64,000 nt of DNA. Source: CAVYXK01 sp963772445. GTDB taxonomy: Bacteria > Pseudomonadota > Alphaproteobacteria > Acetobacterales > Acetobacteraceae. The stretch is taken from positions 744,001 through 808,000 of the forward strand of contig CAVYXK010000019.1 in the NCBI GenBank assembly GCA_963772445.1, given 5' to 3'. Below, piece after piece: positions 28,072 to 37,438 of the stretch. The notes under the pieces are model-generated. The model ran no database searches, was not told where the DNA came from, and saw only the letters and a program-made list of their open reading frames with translations. Numbering within the stretch: position 1 is the first letter of the stretch; the number at the start of each line of letters is the position of its first letter. Both the position numbers and the translations under genes were made by a program.

Positions 28072-30136
28072 ATGGACGCACGCCTCGCCGGCGAGACCCT
28101 GGCGTTTGAACGCTGGCGCTTCGACCGCCGCGCGCGTGTCCTGTCCCGCACGGACGCAACCGAAGATTGCAGGCCGGTTTCGGCCGGCTCGCGCGCGCTT
28201 GAGATTCTGGCCTTACTTTTGGAACGGCCAGGCATGCTGGTGTCCAAGGACGCGATCATGGACGCGGTGTGGCCCGGCGTCGCGGTCGAGCCGAACAACC
28301 TCACGGTGCAGATCGCGGCCCTTCGCCGAGTCCTTGATGAAGGTCGCACCGGGGAAAGCTGCATCCAAACGGTCCCCGGCCGGGGTTACCGGTTCACAGC
28401 GGCGGTCGAAGTCCTTGAAGAACGCACGGTGTCGTTGCCGGACCTCGGAATTGCCAACGCGCCAAGGCTTTCATTGGTGGTCTTGCCGTTCGAGAACCTT
28501 GGCGGCAACGCGAGTGACGATTACCTCGCGGATGCCGTCACCGAGGACCTGACAACCAACCTTTCGCGCCTGCCAGGTGCCCTGGTCATCGCTCGCACCT
28601 CGGCTGCCGTCTACAAAGGCAAATCAGTCGATGTTCGACGTGTCGGTCAAGAACTTGGCGTGCGCTACGTGGTTGAGGGCAGCACGCGAAGGCTGGGGGA
28701 CACCTTGCGTGTCAGCGTGCAGTTGGTCTCAGCCGAAACCGGCGCGCATCTTTGGGCTGATCGCTTCGATCAGGATGTTAAGGACCTCTCTGTCGGCCAA
28801 GACGTGATTGCGAACCGGCTCAGCGCGGAACTGGGTGTCCAGGTAGTCGAAATCGAGAGCGCGCGCAGCGTGCGGGAGCGGCCTTCTGACCCGGATGGGT
28901 TCGACTTTTTTCTGCGCGGCCGGTACGCATTCAAGAACCAGTCCATGGAATCAATAGCCCTGTATGAGCAGGCGCTGCAACTGGATCCGTCTTCAGCCAG
29001 GATCACGATCCTGCTGGCTCGTGAGCTGATCAACCGTTACATCCATAGCGACTTCCCCGATCGGGGCACACCGAGCCTGATCGAGCGAGCCTCTGCCCTC
29101 ATTTCCGCCGCGTCGGCGATCGAGCCGAACAGCGAGCACGTCATCTTTGCCCAGGGCTTTCTGCTGCGGGCTCAGGCACGCCATGCAGAGGCTATCGCGC
29201 TGCTGCAGCACCTCGTTGAGCGTGCACCGAACAATTGTAACGCATTCCGGCAACTTGGAATCTGCAAGATAGCGAAAGGTTTGGCAGGCGAGGCGATACT
29301 TCTGCTCCACAGGTCCATCCGCCTGGACCCGCTGTCGCCCAACCACCGGTTCTCCTGCCACCATATTGGCCGGGCGCTCGCATTGCTCGGCCGCGATGCA
29401 GAGTCTATCGAATGGCAGCAGCGGGCATTGGCTGCAACCGTAGAAGTCAGCCCGGCGTGGCGTACGACATGCTATTTGTGGATGGCCAGTGCCTACGCGA
29501 ACATTGGCCAGTCGCTGGAGGCCCAACACGCCGTGCGCGAGGCCAACCGTATCTGGCCGCATATGACCCTTCGTACCTTTGCACCGCTCGAGCCGTTTCG
29601 AGCTGCCGATCCAACTCTTTTTGTGCAGATGCGCCGCGTTCGGGAAGGCTTGCGGCTCGCCGGAGTGCGCGATCATGCTGAGGAAGATGCGGATTTTGGT
29701 GTGCCCGAGGCTGGTGAGGTATGCACCGACCTCATCGGTTGGACTCCAATTTCTGTTCCTGGTGCAACTACGATCCGTACAAACGAGCTTGTTGATCTCC
29801 TGGCGCGACAGAAGCCAGTTTTGATCGAACGTCGCTCTGCATACGTGGGGCCGTTCAATACCGGGCGCAATCGGGTTACAGGGGGCCGGACACGGAGCTG
29901 GTTTCTCCGATGACCTTCTGAACCGGCTTCGTCGCGAGATCCAAGACCTGACCAAAGGCGATCTGTCGGCGCCGATTGTCACCTTCTGTGTGAACTCGGA
30001 GCGGTTCACCAGCTACAATCTTGCTCTGCGTCTCGTGGCGCTGGGCTATACCCAGGTGTATTGGTATCGTGGCGGTTTCGAAGCGTGGCAGGTGAAAGGC
30101 CTGCCGGAGACCGATCTGGAGCTGCAAGATTGGTAG
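28072..30136 (+). CDS. Winged-helix/TolB-like/TPR/rhodanese regulator, copy 1, apparent frameshift
   Basis: N-terminal OmpR/PhoB-type DNA-binding domain (PGMLVSKDAIMDAVWPGVAV, then IQTVPGRGYRFTA), a TolB-N-like domain (LSLVVLPFENLGG, ASDDYLADAVTEDLTTNLSR, YVVEGSTRRLGDTLRVSVQL), TPR-like helices (about residues 275-500) and a C-terminal rhodanese domain. The frame stops at 29913, but removing one A from 29828-29829 restores VLIDVALHTWGRSIPGAIGL and runs to 30136 with PIVTFCVNSERFTSYNLALR, which has an active-site-like cysteine. No phosphoacceptor domain is present. GAGGAG precedes the ATG. It faces the S8 operon across a shared intergenic region, so it is the likely controller. Confidence 0.75.
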
Positions 30137-30176
30137 CTCTGGCTGCTTCATGCGCGCGAAGGGAGGAGATCACTGG

Positions 30177-30752
30177 TCAACCTACAGCGGGACGGTCTGC
30201 CGCGCCTTTGCGTCGTTCGAAACCTTCCGCAGCGCTCCGCCCCTCCTGGAAGCGCAGTAGCCGGCCGGCATTCGCCATCACCGCGAGCGAACCCAGATTG
30301 TGCAGCACCGCTACCAGCACCGCCCCGCCCGCACCCAGCACTCCGCTTGCCGCTGCGCCGGTCAGCACCGCCGTCCAGCCCAGCCCGAGCGGCACGTTCG
30401 TGTGGACCGTCCGTCGGCAGCGCCGGCTCAGCCGGATGCTGCTGGGGAGCCGCGCGAGATCACTCGTCATCAGCACCAGATCAGCCGAGGCCGCCGCGAT
30501 ATCCGCCCCGCTCGCGCCGATCGCGATCCCCACCGCCCCCGCCTTCAGCGCCAGGGCATCGTTGATGCCATGCAAAGGGAACCATTGTCGCCGCGGTTTG
30601 CTAGATGACAGCCCGTTTCACCGGCGGATGGCGCACGATAGGCGTCTTCTGGCCCCTGTGGCAGCAAGCCGATCGGACCGGTGCTGTGAGCGGACCGTTT
30701 GTTAGTCGGATATGTGCGCACCAGCACCGCGGATCAGGGCGGAGTTGCTGGC
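30177..30752 (-). pseudogene. P-type ATPase C-terminal fragment, copy B
   Basis: On the minus strand: HGINDALALKAGAVGIAIGA, then SADLVLMTSDLARLPSSIRL and LVAVLHNLGSLAVMANAGRL, the last part of a heavy-metal P-type ATPase including final membrane helices. It covers more of the protein than copy A. The upstream ATP-binding part is absent and the VGDG before IND is lost, so it cannot be functional. 30408-30752 is the direct-repeat partner of 24543-24889. Confidence 0.7.
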
Positions 30753-30768
30753 GATTGAGCCAGACTGT

Positions 30769-31632
30769 TCAAGATCGGCGGCGTCGGCGCAAACCAACGA
30801 GCGCGAGCAGGCCACTGCCGAACAGCACGACCGAAGCGGGTTCGGGCACGCGCAGGTCCATGACCGCCGTGCCACCATTCAACACACTATACTGGAGGCT
30901 GGGGTCATTCGGGTCGGGCACGAGTTTGAACACCGAAAACGGGGTTGTCAGAAACTCCTCGAGCACCGCGTACGGCGAGACCGGCGTTACGAAGAAACCG
31001 CCTTCACCTGCCGCCGGCCGGAACGACTCCTGGAAGTGACCGATGCTGCGAATACCTGGTGCCGGGTTGAGGTAGTAGTGGCCCGAAATCAGCGAGCCGG
31101 TGGCAAGTGTGATGTCACCGGTGGTGCCGTTGGCAAATCCAACACCGGAAACCGTCGAACTCAGCACTCCGTCGTTATTCCCGGGATCCGCCATCAGCGA
31201 CATGCTTATGCTGTGGTAGTCGAATATCCTCGGCGAGCCCACCTGCTCGACCGCTGCGACCATCGTCACGTACAGGCCGTAGGAACCCGCTGCACCCGGC
31301 GTGCCGTTGAGCCCGGGCGGGACGAAGCGGGCACCGCCGCCGAGCGAGAACTGCTGTATCTGCTCGATGAAATCGACCGGGGAGATCACGCCGGGAACAG
31401 CTGTCGTCGGTGGCACGGATGGCCCGTGGCCCCACAGGTAATGTGCCCCATAGATCGTGTCGGCCGTGAATGCTGAGCCGGCGCCGGCCAGCGGCGGAGA
31501 CGCTCCGGCCGGGTCCCAGGTAAACGCCACGCCGGCGCTTGCCGTACCCGGCACTGCGCCGATCGCCAGCATCATCCCCAGCATAACGCAGCTCGCGAGA
31601 CGCCGGTCAGGTTCACTTTGCCGCTTGTTCAT
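30769..31632 (-). CDS. PEP-CTERM-anchored exported protein
   Basis: 287 residues: signal peptide (MLGMMLAIGAVPGTASA), a beta-rich body of unknown function and a C-terminal sorting signal VPEPASVVLFGSGLLALVGL followed by RRRRRS. PEP-CTERM proteins are cut and anchored by exosortase, often in exopolysaccharide-producing bacteria. No exosortase gene lies in the window. I chose the ATG at 31632 because GGGGGAAG is just upstream. It diverges from the second regulator copy across a region that duplicates the one in front of the S8 gene. Confidence 0.8.
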   Translation of the reverse strand: MNKRQSEPDRRLASCVMLGMMLAIGAVPGTASAGVAFTWDPAGASPPLAGAGSAFTADTIYGAHYLWGHGPSVPPTTAVPGVISPVDFIEQIQQFSLGGGARFVPPGLNGTPGAAGSYGLYVTMVAAVEQVGSPRIFDYHSISMSLMADPGNNDGVLSSTVSGVGFANGTTGDITLATGSLISGHYYLNPAPGIRSIGHFQESFRPAAGEGGFFVTPVSPYAVLEEFLTTPFSVFKLVPDPNDPSLQYSVLNGGTAVMDLRVPEPASVVLFGSGLLALVGLRRRRRS

Positions 31633-31687
31633 GGCTTCCCCCATTCGTGGCCGTTTCGCAGTTCCGGCGATGGCGCGCAGGCAGGCT

Positions 31688-31705
31688 GCTAAATCTTGCT
31701 AAATC
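31688..31705. promoter_or_regulatory. Second copy of the GCTAAATC direct-repeat operator
   Basis: GCTAAATC at 31688-31695 and 31698-31705, 10-bp period, in the region between the PEP-CTERM gene and regulator copy 2. About 90 bp after it are nearly identical to the matching region in front of copy 1. Confidence 0.55.
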
Positions 31706-33045
31706 CAGCCGAATCAATTGCTAGCGAAAAGGCAAATGCCGGCGCACAGTCTGTCTGCCCTCACGTCACGGTCGCCACGGTGAGGAGAAGGCATGGACGC
31801 ACGCGTCGCCGGCGAGACCCTGGCGTTCGAACGCTGGCGCTTCGACCGCCGTGCGCGTGTCCTGTCCCGCACGGACGCAACCGAAGATTGTAAGCCGGTT
31901 TCGGCCGGCTCGCGCGGGCTTGAGATTCTGGCTTTACTTTTGGAACGGCCAGGCCTGCTGGTGTCCAAGGACGCGATCATGGACGCGGTCTGGCCGGGCG
32001 TCGCGGTCGAGCCGAACAACCTCACGGTGCAGATCGCGGCCCTGCGCCGAGTCCTCGATGAAGGTCGCACCGGGGAAAGCTGCATCCAAACGGTCCCGGG
32101 CCGGGGTTACCGGTTCACCGCCTCGGTCGAAGTCCTTGAAGAACGCACGGTGTCGTTGCCGGACCTCGGAATTGCCAACGCGCCAAGGCTCTCATTGGTG
32201 GTCTTGCCGTTCGAGAACCTTGGCGGCAACGCGAGTGACGATTACCTCGCGGATGCCGTCACCGAGGATCTGACAACCAACCTCTCGCGCCTGCCAGGTA
32301 CCCTGGTCATCGCTCGCACTTCGGCTGCCGTCTACAAGGGCGAATCAGTCGATGTTCGACGTGTCGGCCAGGAACTGGGCGTGCGCTACGTGGTTGAGGG
32401 CAGCACGCGAAGGCTGGGGGACACCTTGCGTGTCAGTGTGCAGTTGGTCTCGACTGAAACCGGAGCACACCTTTGGGCGGATCGCTTCGATCAGGATGTT
32501 AAGGACCTCTCGGTCGGCCAAGACGTAATCGCGAACCGGCTTAGCGCCGAACTGGGTATTCAGGTCGTCGAAATCGAAAGCGCGCGCAGTACACGAGAGC
32601 GGCCAACCGACCTGGATGCGTTCGACTTTTTTCTCCGTGCTCGGTCCGCAGCCACAAATCAGTCCACTATCCAATCAACAGGTTTGTATGAACAGGCACT
32701 GCAACTGGATCCTTCATCCGCCAGGATTATGATCCCGCTAGCTTATGAGCTGATCAACCGATACGTCCATACCGACTTCCCCGATCGGGGCACACCGGGA
32801 CTGATCGAGCGAGCCTCTACGCTGATTTCCGCCGCGACCGCGATCGAGCCGAGCAGCGAGCATATCATCTTTGCCCAGGTCTTTCTACTGCGCGCTCAAC
32901 AACGCATTGCAGAGGCCATCGCGCTGCTGCAACACCTCGTTGAACGTGCACCGAACCATTGCGGCGCATTCCGGCAACTCGGAATCTGCAAGATAGCCAA
33001 CGGTCAGGCTGCCGAGGCGATACCTTTCCTTCAAAAATCGCCTCG

Positions 33046-34293
33046 TCAGAAGAATCTGTGGGCGACGTCGGGTTCCGGCAGCTTACCAAGTGCATGATAC
33101 AAGGCGATTTCGGTGACGTGGAAGGTACGGAACCCGTAGGATTTTCGCATGGTCAGTTTGGCCTTGTTGTTCAGACCCTCGACCACACCGCTGGAGAGCT
33201 GCTTCCTGGCGCGGAAGTAGTTCAGGATCAGCGCGCGGTGCGAGCGTAGCGTCCTGGCGATCTTCTTCATCGGCTCGATGCGGGAGCGCATGACCTGACC
33301 GCACCATTCATCCAGGAACTTGCCGGCCCAACTCGGCGAAGCATAGTCCCAGAACTGCTGGAAGTCCTCCTTCAGCAGATAGGCCCGTACGGTCCGCAGG
33401 TTGTAGCGCAGCAGATCGCGCAGGCGGAAGCGTTGATGCTCGGTCAGGTTGGCCTTGCGCTTGAGCACACACCAGCGGGTCTTCTTCAAGACTGGCTCAT
33501 AGCCGTCCCGGGCCAGCCGGCGAGCCTCGGCGGCACGCACCTGGTCCAGCGCGGCATTCATCTTGGCGACAATATGGAAGCGATCGAGGATGTGGATGGC
33601 CTGGCTGCACCGCTCACGAATCACCTTCAGATAAGGCTGCCACATGTCCGAGCACACAAACTCGATCTGCCCAGCCAATGGTTCGCCGATCAGGGTGAAG
33701 AACTGCTCGAAGCTCTCCACCGTCCGTTCGCGACCGATCCATAGCAGGCGCGTGCACTGCTGCTCGATCTGATAGACCAGCGTCAGGTATTTGTGTCCCC
33801 TGGCATACTGGATCTCATCGACGCCGATCGCCACGATCGGCCCCAGTTGCCGGTGCTCGATCCCCCACTGCACGACATACTCGACCGACTGGCAGACCTT
33901 GTCCCAGGTGCTGCGAAACGACCCGGCGGTCTCCTGCCAGGACAGCTTCCTCGCCCAGTGCGCCAGGAACAGCATGTAGGCCTTGGTCAGCTGGTGCTTG
34001 CCGACACCCCAGGGGACCGCTTCGACCCGCACGCCGCAGGCCCGGCAATCGACCCGTCGCATGCAATAGAGGAACACCACCATGCAGCCCCAGAGGGGCA
34101 CGAATTCGAACCGGCGCAGGCTCAGGTGATCATAGGCCGGCGCCGGCTTGCGACAGCCCGAGCACACCGGTCTCGAGCCGCGGCGGGGCCGCACGCTGAT
34201 CTCGATGGTTCGGCTTTCGGCGCAATGTCGCGCCTTCTCGTAAACGAACCCAGGAAAGTGCTGGTAGTGGTTCAGCAGGGAGATCAGCCGCAT
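33046..34293 (-). CDS. tnp: ISL3-family transposase
   Basis: 415 residues. An N-terminal zinc finger (CSGCRKPAP, then CRACGVRVE) and a DDE domain with IVAIGVDEIQYARGHKYLTL, FVCSDMWQPYLKVIRERC and a C-terminal SGVVEGLNNKAKLTMRKSYG, which holds the glutamate. The ATG at 34293 gives the usual MRLISLLNHYQHFPGF start; the frame opens upstream with a TTG. The gene fills most of the element and ends 6 bp from the left end. Confidence 0.93.
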   Translation of the reverse strand: MRLISLLNHYQHFPGFVYEKARHCAESRTIEISVRPRRGSRPVCSGCRKPAPAYDHLSLRRFEFVPLWGCMVVFLYCMRRVDCRACGVRVEAVPWGVGKHQLTKAYMLFLAHWARKLSWQETAGSFRSTWDKVCQSVEYVVQWGIEHRQLGPIVAIGVDEIQYARGHKYLTLVYQIEQQCTRLLWIGRERTVESFEQFFTLIGEPLAGQIEFVCSDMWQPYLKVIRERCSQAIHILDRFHIVAKMNAALDQVRAAEARRLARDGYEPVLKKTRWCVLKRKANLTEHQRFRLRDLLRYNLRTVRAYLLKEDFQQFWDYASPSWAGKFLDEWCGQVMRSRIEPMKKIARTLRSHRALILNYFRARKQLSSGVVEGLNNKAKLTMRKSYGFRTFHVTEIALYHALGKLPEPDVAHRFF

Positions 34294-34747
34294 GGCAGCG
34301 GGACCCAAAGGAGTTGCCGGCAGACGTGACAGCGTACCGGCGCAACGGGCTGCTGCCGATCCCTTGCAGACCTGTTGTCCGGACCTCGATCAGTGGCCTC
34401 GCAGCTGGGCGTATGAGGCGCGCGATATTCCGCCTGGCCGGCGGATGGTGGAATGCTTCAAGCCGTTCCTGCGCGACCTGCTGGCCTTGCAGCTATCACG
34501 CCAAACCTTGCGCCGACACCGCGACAACGTCTGGGCTCTCGGCGGTGAGGTCATCAGCCGATTGCAGATGGACAGCGACCTCCGGAGGCGGCCAATCAAG
34601 CAGGTCGTCCTCACCCTCATCGGCGACGATGGCGGGCCGCTGCTCTCCCATGGTCAGTCCGACACCGCGCAGCGCTCCTTCGACACGACCTGCCGCAAGT
34701 TGTTCCGCTTCCTGACAGACCCTGAGATCAGCCGCGATGAGGCGTAA
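34292..34747 (+). CDS. IS-borne passenger protein of unknown function
   Basis: Up to 151 residues. The convincing part is WAYEARDIPPGRRMVECFKP, then FLRDLLALQLSRQTLRRHRD and SFDTTCRKLFRFLTD, which reads like a DNA-binding or recombinase SAM-like N-terminal helical domain (sites where phage-integrase core-binding domains have similar helices). No catalytic part is present. It lies between the transposase and the right end, so it travels with the element. The start could be 34292 or an internal codon. Confidence 0.5.
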   Translation: MAAGPKGVAGRRDSVPAQRAAADPLQTCCPDLDQWPRSWAYEARDIPPGRRMVECFKPFLRDLLALQLSRQTLRRHRDNVWALGGEVISRLQMDSDLRRRPIKQVVLTLIGDDGGPLLSHGQSDTAQRSFDTTCRKLFRFLTDPEISRDEA

Positions 34748-35839
34748 AGATGCCTGCCGTGGTGGCGGATGATATCTCCGCTTCTGCCGATGTGGCGGCT
34801 GTGGGGTTGTGGGCAACGCGCTTGTGTTGTCCACAAATCCACCAGCCGGCCGGCTGAGTGATAAAACTAGCCCTCGGTATACCCCCGAAGCACCCACAGT
34901 TTCCGCTGACGAGCCCAAAAATCCATGCGCCTGGACCCGCTCTCGCCCAACCATCGGTTTAGCTGCTTCTTTATCGGCCTGGCACTATTGTTGCTCGGGC
35001 GCGATGCAGAGTCGATTGATTGGCACCAACGAGCGCTGGCAGCAACGGTAGAGGCCAGCCCAGTGTTTCGTGCGAGATGCTACTTGTTCATGGCCAGCGC
35101 CCATGCACATCTTGTTCACGCGCTGGATGCGGAACGCACTGTGCTCGAGGCGAACCGCCTCTGGCCGTATGGAACGGTTCGTAGCTTTCCACCGTGGCCG
35201 TGGCCGCCGCGTGCTTTCGATCGCACTTTTCTGGCGCGGGTGCGCCACATTCGGGAAGGCTTGCGGCTCGCCGGACTGCGCGACCATGCTGAGGAAGACG
35301 CGGATTTCGGTTTGCCCGCGACCAGTGAGTTGAGTACGGACCTCATCAGTTGGACTCCAACCTCGGTTCCCGGTGCAATGACTATCCGCACGGACGAACT
35401 TGCTGAGCAGGTCGGGCGACAGAAGCCGCTTTTGATCGATGCCGCTCTGGGGAACTCGGGCCGGTCGATACCGGGCGCAATCGGGTTACAGGGGACTGGC
35501 CACGGAGTTGGTTTCTCTGATGACCTTCTGAACCGGCTTCGTCGCAAGATACAAGACCTGACCAAAGGCGATCTGTCGGCGCCGATTGTGGCCTTCTGCA
35601 GGAACTCGGAGCGTTTCACCGGCTACAATCTTGCACTGCGTCTCGTGGCGCTGGGCTATACCCAGGTGTATTGGTATCGCGGCGGTTTCGAAGCGTGGCA
35701 GGTGAACGGCCTGCCGGAGACCGATCTGGAGCTGCAGGATTGGTAGCTCCGGCTGCCTCATGCGCGCGAAGGGAGGAGATCACCCGTCAACCTACAGCGG
35801 GAAGGTCTGGCGCGCCTTCGTCGTCCCAGACCGATGCGC

Positions 35840-37417
35840 TCACCTGCGGACCTGCATCTGGCGCGCCGCTGCTTCACGCAGTACCGCCTGCGCCGCGTTG
35901 TATCCCGGTGCGCCCTGCACGTCGCCGCCCGGATGCGACCCGGCGCCGCAGAGATAAAGCCCCGGGATCGGATCGCCATGTCCGCTCATCCCCGCCGCTG
36001 GCCTGCCCCACAGCACCTGATCCGGCATCAGCTCGGTATGGAAGATCTGGCCTCCAGTGATGCCATAGACGCGTTCGAGATCAATCGGCAGATAAACCTC
36101 CCGCGCGAGGACCGCATCGCGGAAATTGGGCGCGTACTCGGTCAAAAGATCAGTCACGCGGTCGCCCAGTCTCTCGCGTTCGCTGTCCGGATCACCCTCG
36201 GCCAACCTGTATGGAAAATGATGCCCCCAGAGAGAAAGTGTGTGCTTGCCCTCGGGTGCCAGCGTCGGATCGGTCGCCGACTGGATCACAAACTGGGTGA
36301 ACGGCCGGGAGGACGGATGCCCATACTTCGCCTCGTCCCATGCCCGCTCGAGATACTCGATCGACGGCGCGATGATGATGCCGCCGCGGTGTTGTGGTCC
36401 CACCGTGCGGCCAGGCAGCGCCTTGAAATCGGGCAGCTCGCCCAGCGCGAAATTGATCTTGAACCCTGAGCCCGCCGTGCGTAGCCGTCGTAGCCTGTCA
36501 CGGAACAGCTCAGGCAACGCGGCAGCGGGCAGAAGCTGAAGGAAAGTTCGCTTCGGATCGGCGTTCGATAGCACCTGCGCGGCACGGATCTCGGTTCCAT
36601 CCGCAAGCACCACACCGGCAGCACGCCCGTTGCGCCAGAGTATCTGCGTAACTTCGCGCTCCAGCAGAATTTCCCCACCATGGGCACGCACAGCCTTCGC
36701 CAGGGCCTCGGTCACGGCGCCCATGCCGCCTCGGGCGAACACCCAGGCGCCGTAGTTAGGCGTCAGCTCACCCGTCGAGTGATAGAATTTGCTGAACGCC
36801 GTACCTGGAGTCATCGGGCCCGCAGCCGAGCCCGAAAGCCCATGATAGGCCATCGGCCCCTTGGCATAATCGGTGACAAAGAACCGGTCGAGATACTCCG
36901 CCAGGCTCGCGAACAGGACGCACTGCATCATATCCGGGCCATCAGGCTGGGGAAACGCAGCCGCGAAGGACGCGATATCCGGGGCAGGTCGCAGCATGAA
37001 CTGGTGCAGCACCCGTGCGATCCGGGTCGTGTACTCGTCATAGCGCTGATAGGCGGCGCCATCCTCCGGAGCGATGCGCGCCAGGCTCTCGGCGGTTCGT
37101 CGCCCCTCGGGGTGGGTGAAATAGAACTTGCCGTCCGGAAACGGGATGAATGCCTCCGGTTCGCGCGGCTCCCAATGCAGCCCGTGCCGCCGCAGCTCCA
37201 GATCATCCACGATTTGCGGGCGCAGCATGCCGAGCACCTGCGCCGCCGCAGACACTTTGAAACCCTTGATGATCTCCTTGGTGATGCAGGCGCCCCCGAT
37301 CCTGTCGCTTCGCTCCAGCACCACGACGGAAAACCCGTTCTTCGCCAGATATCCCGCCGCGACCAGTCCGTTGTGCCCAGCCCCTATCACGGCAATGTCG
37401 TATTCCGCCTGCATCAA
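35840..37417 (-). CDS. FAD-dependent oxidoreductase of the phytoene-desaturase/PYROXD2 type
   Basis: 525 residues. FAD-binding VIGAGHNGLVAAGYLAKNGF, then LERSDRIGGACITKE at the N-terminus, the middle GGMGAVTEALAKAVRAHGGE, and the closing GLYLCGAGSHPGGDVQGAPG characteristic of carotenoid-desaturase-like flavoproteins. Substrate unknown; no carotenoid genes are nearby. It lies 21 bp after a LivM-type permease, so it may act on the compound taken up by that transporter. Confidence 0.85.
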   Translation of the reverse strand: MMQAEYDIAVIGAGHNGLVAAGYLAKNGFSVVVLERSDRIGGACITKEIIKGFKVSAAAQVLGMLRPQIVDDLELRRHGLHWEPREPEAFIPFPDGKFYFTHPEGRRTAESLARIAPEDGAAYQRYDEYTTRIARVLHQFMLRPAPDIASFAAAFPQPDGPDMMQCVLFASLAEYLDRFFVTDYAKGPMAYHGLSGSAAGPMTPGTAFSKFYHSTGELTPNYGAWVFARGGMGAVTEALAKAVRAHGGEILLEREVTQILWRNGRAAGVVLADGTEIRAAQVLSNADPKRTFLQLLPAAALPELFRDRLRRLRTAGSGFKINFALGELPDFKALPGRTVGPQHRGGIIIAPSIEYLERAWDEAKYGHPSSRPFTQFVIQSATDPTLAPEGKHTLSLWGHHFPYRLAEGDPDSERERLGDRVTDLLTEYAPNFRDAVLAREVYLPIDLERVYGITGGQIFHTELMPDQVLWGRPAAGMSGHGDPIPGLYLCGAGSHPGGDVQGAPGYNAAQAVLREAAARQMQVRR

Positions 37418-37438
37418 TTCCCCCCGTGGCGATGCGGA

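Larger units (their letters stand above)
33040..34915. mobile_element. ISL3-family insertion sequence, 1,876 bp, 8-bp target duplication
   Basis: Target duplication CAAAAATC at 33032-33039 and 34916-34923. The ends are imperfect inverted repeats: left GCCTCGTCAGAAGAATCTGT, right (reverse complement) GGCTCGTCAGCGGAAACTGT, both continuing GGG. ISL3 elements usually duplicate 8 bp and end in GGCTC. It carries a transposase on the minus strand and a passenger gene on the plus strand. Confidence 0.9.
31793..35746 (+). pseudogene. Winged-helix/TolB-like/TPR/rhodanese regulator, copy 2, split by an insertion sequence
   Basis: A paralogue of the gene at 28072, nearly identical in its first 250 residues (winged helix and TolB-like domain) and diverged in the TPR part. 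The reading frame is broken at 33039 by an ISL3-type element and resumes at 34924 (RLDPLSPNHRFSCFFIGLAL). The 3' part keeps an intact rhodanese domain, with IPGAIGLQGTGHGVGFSDD and PIVAFCRNSERFTGYNLALR. The 5' piece alone could still make a truncated DNA-binding protein of about 415 residues plus IS-encoded tail ending at 33097. Frame is otherwise open, so the insertion looks recent. Confidence 0.85.
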
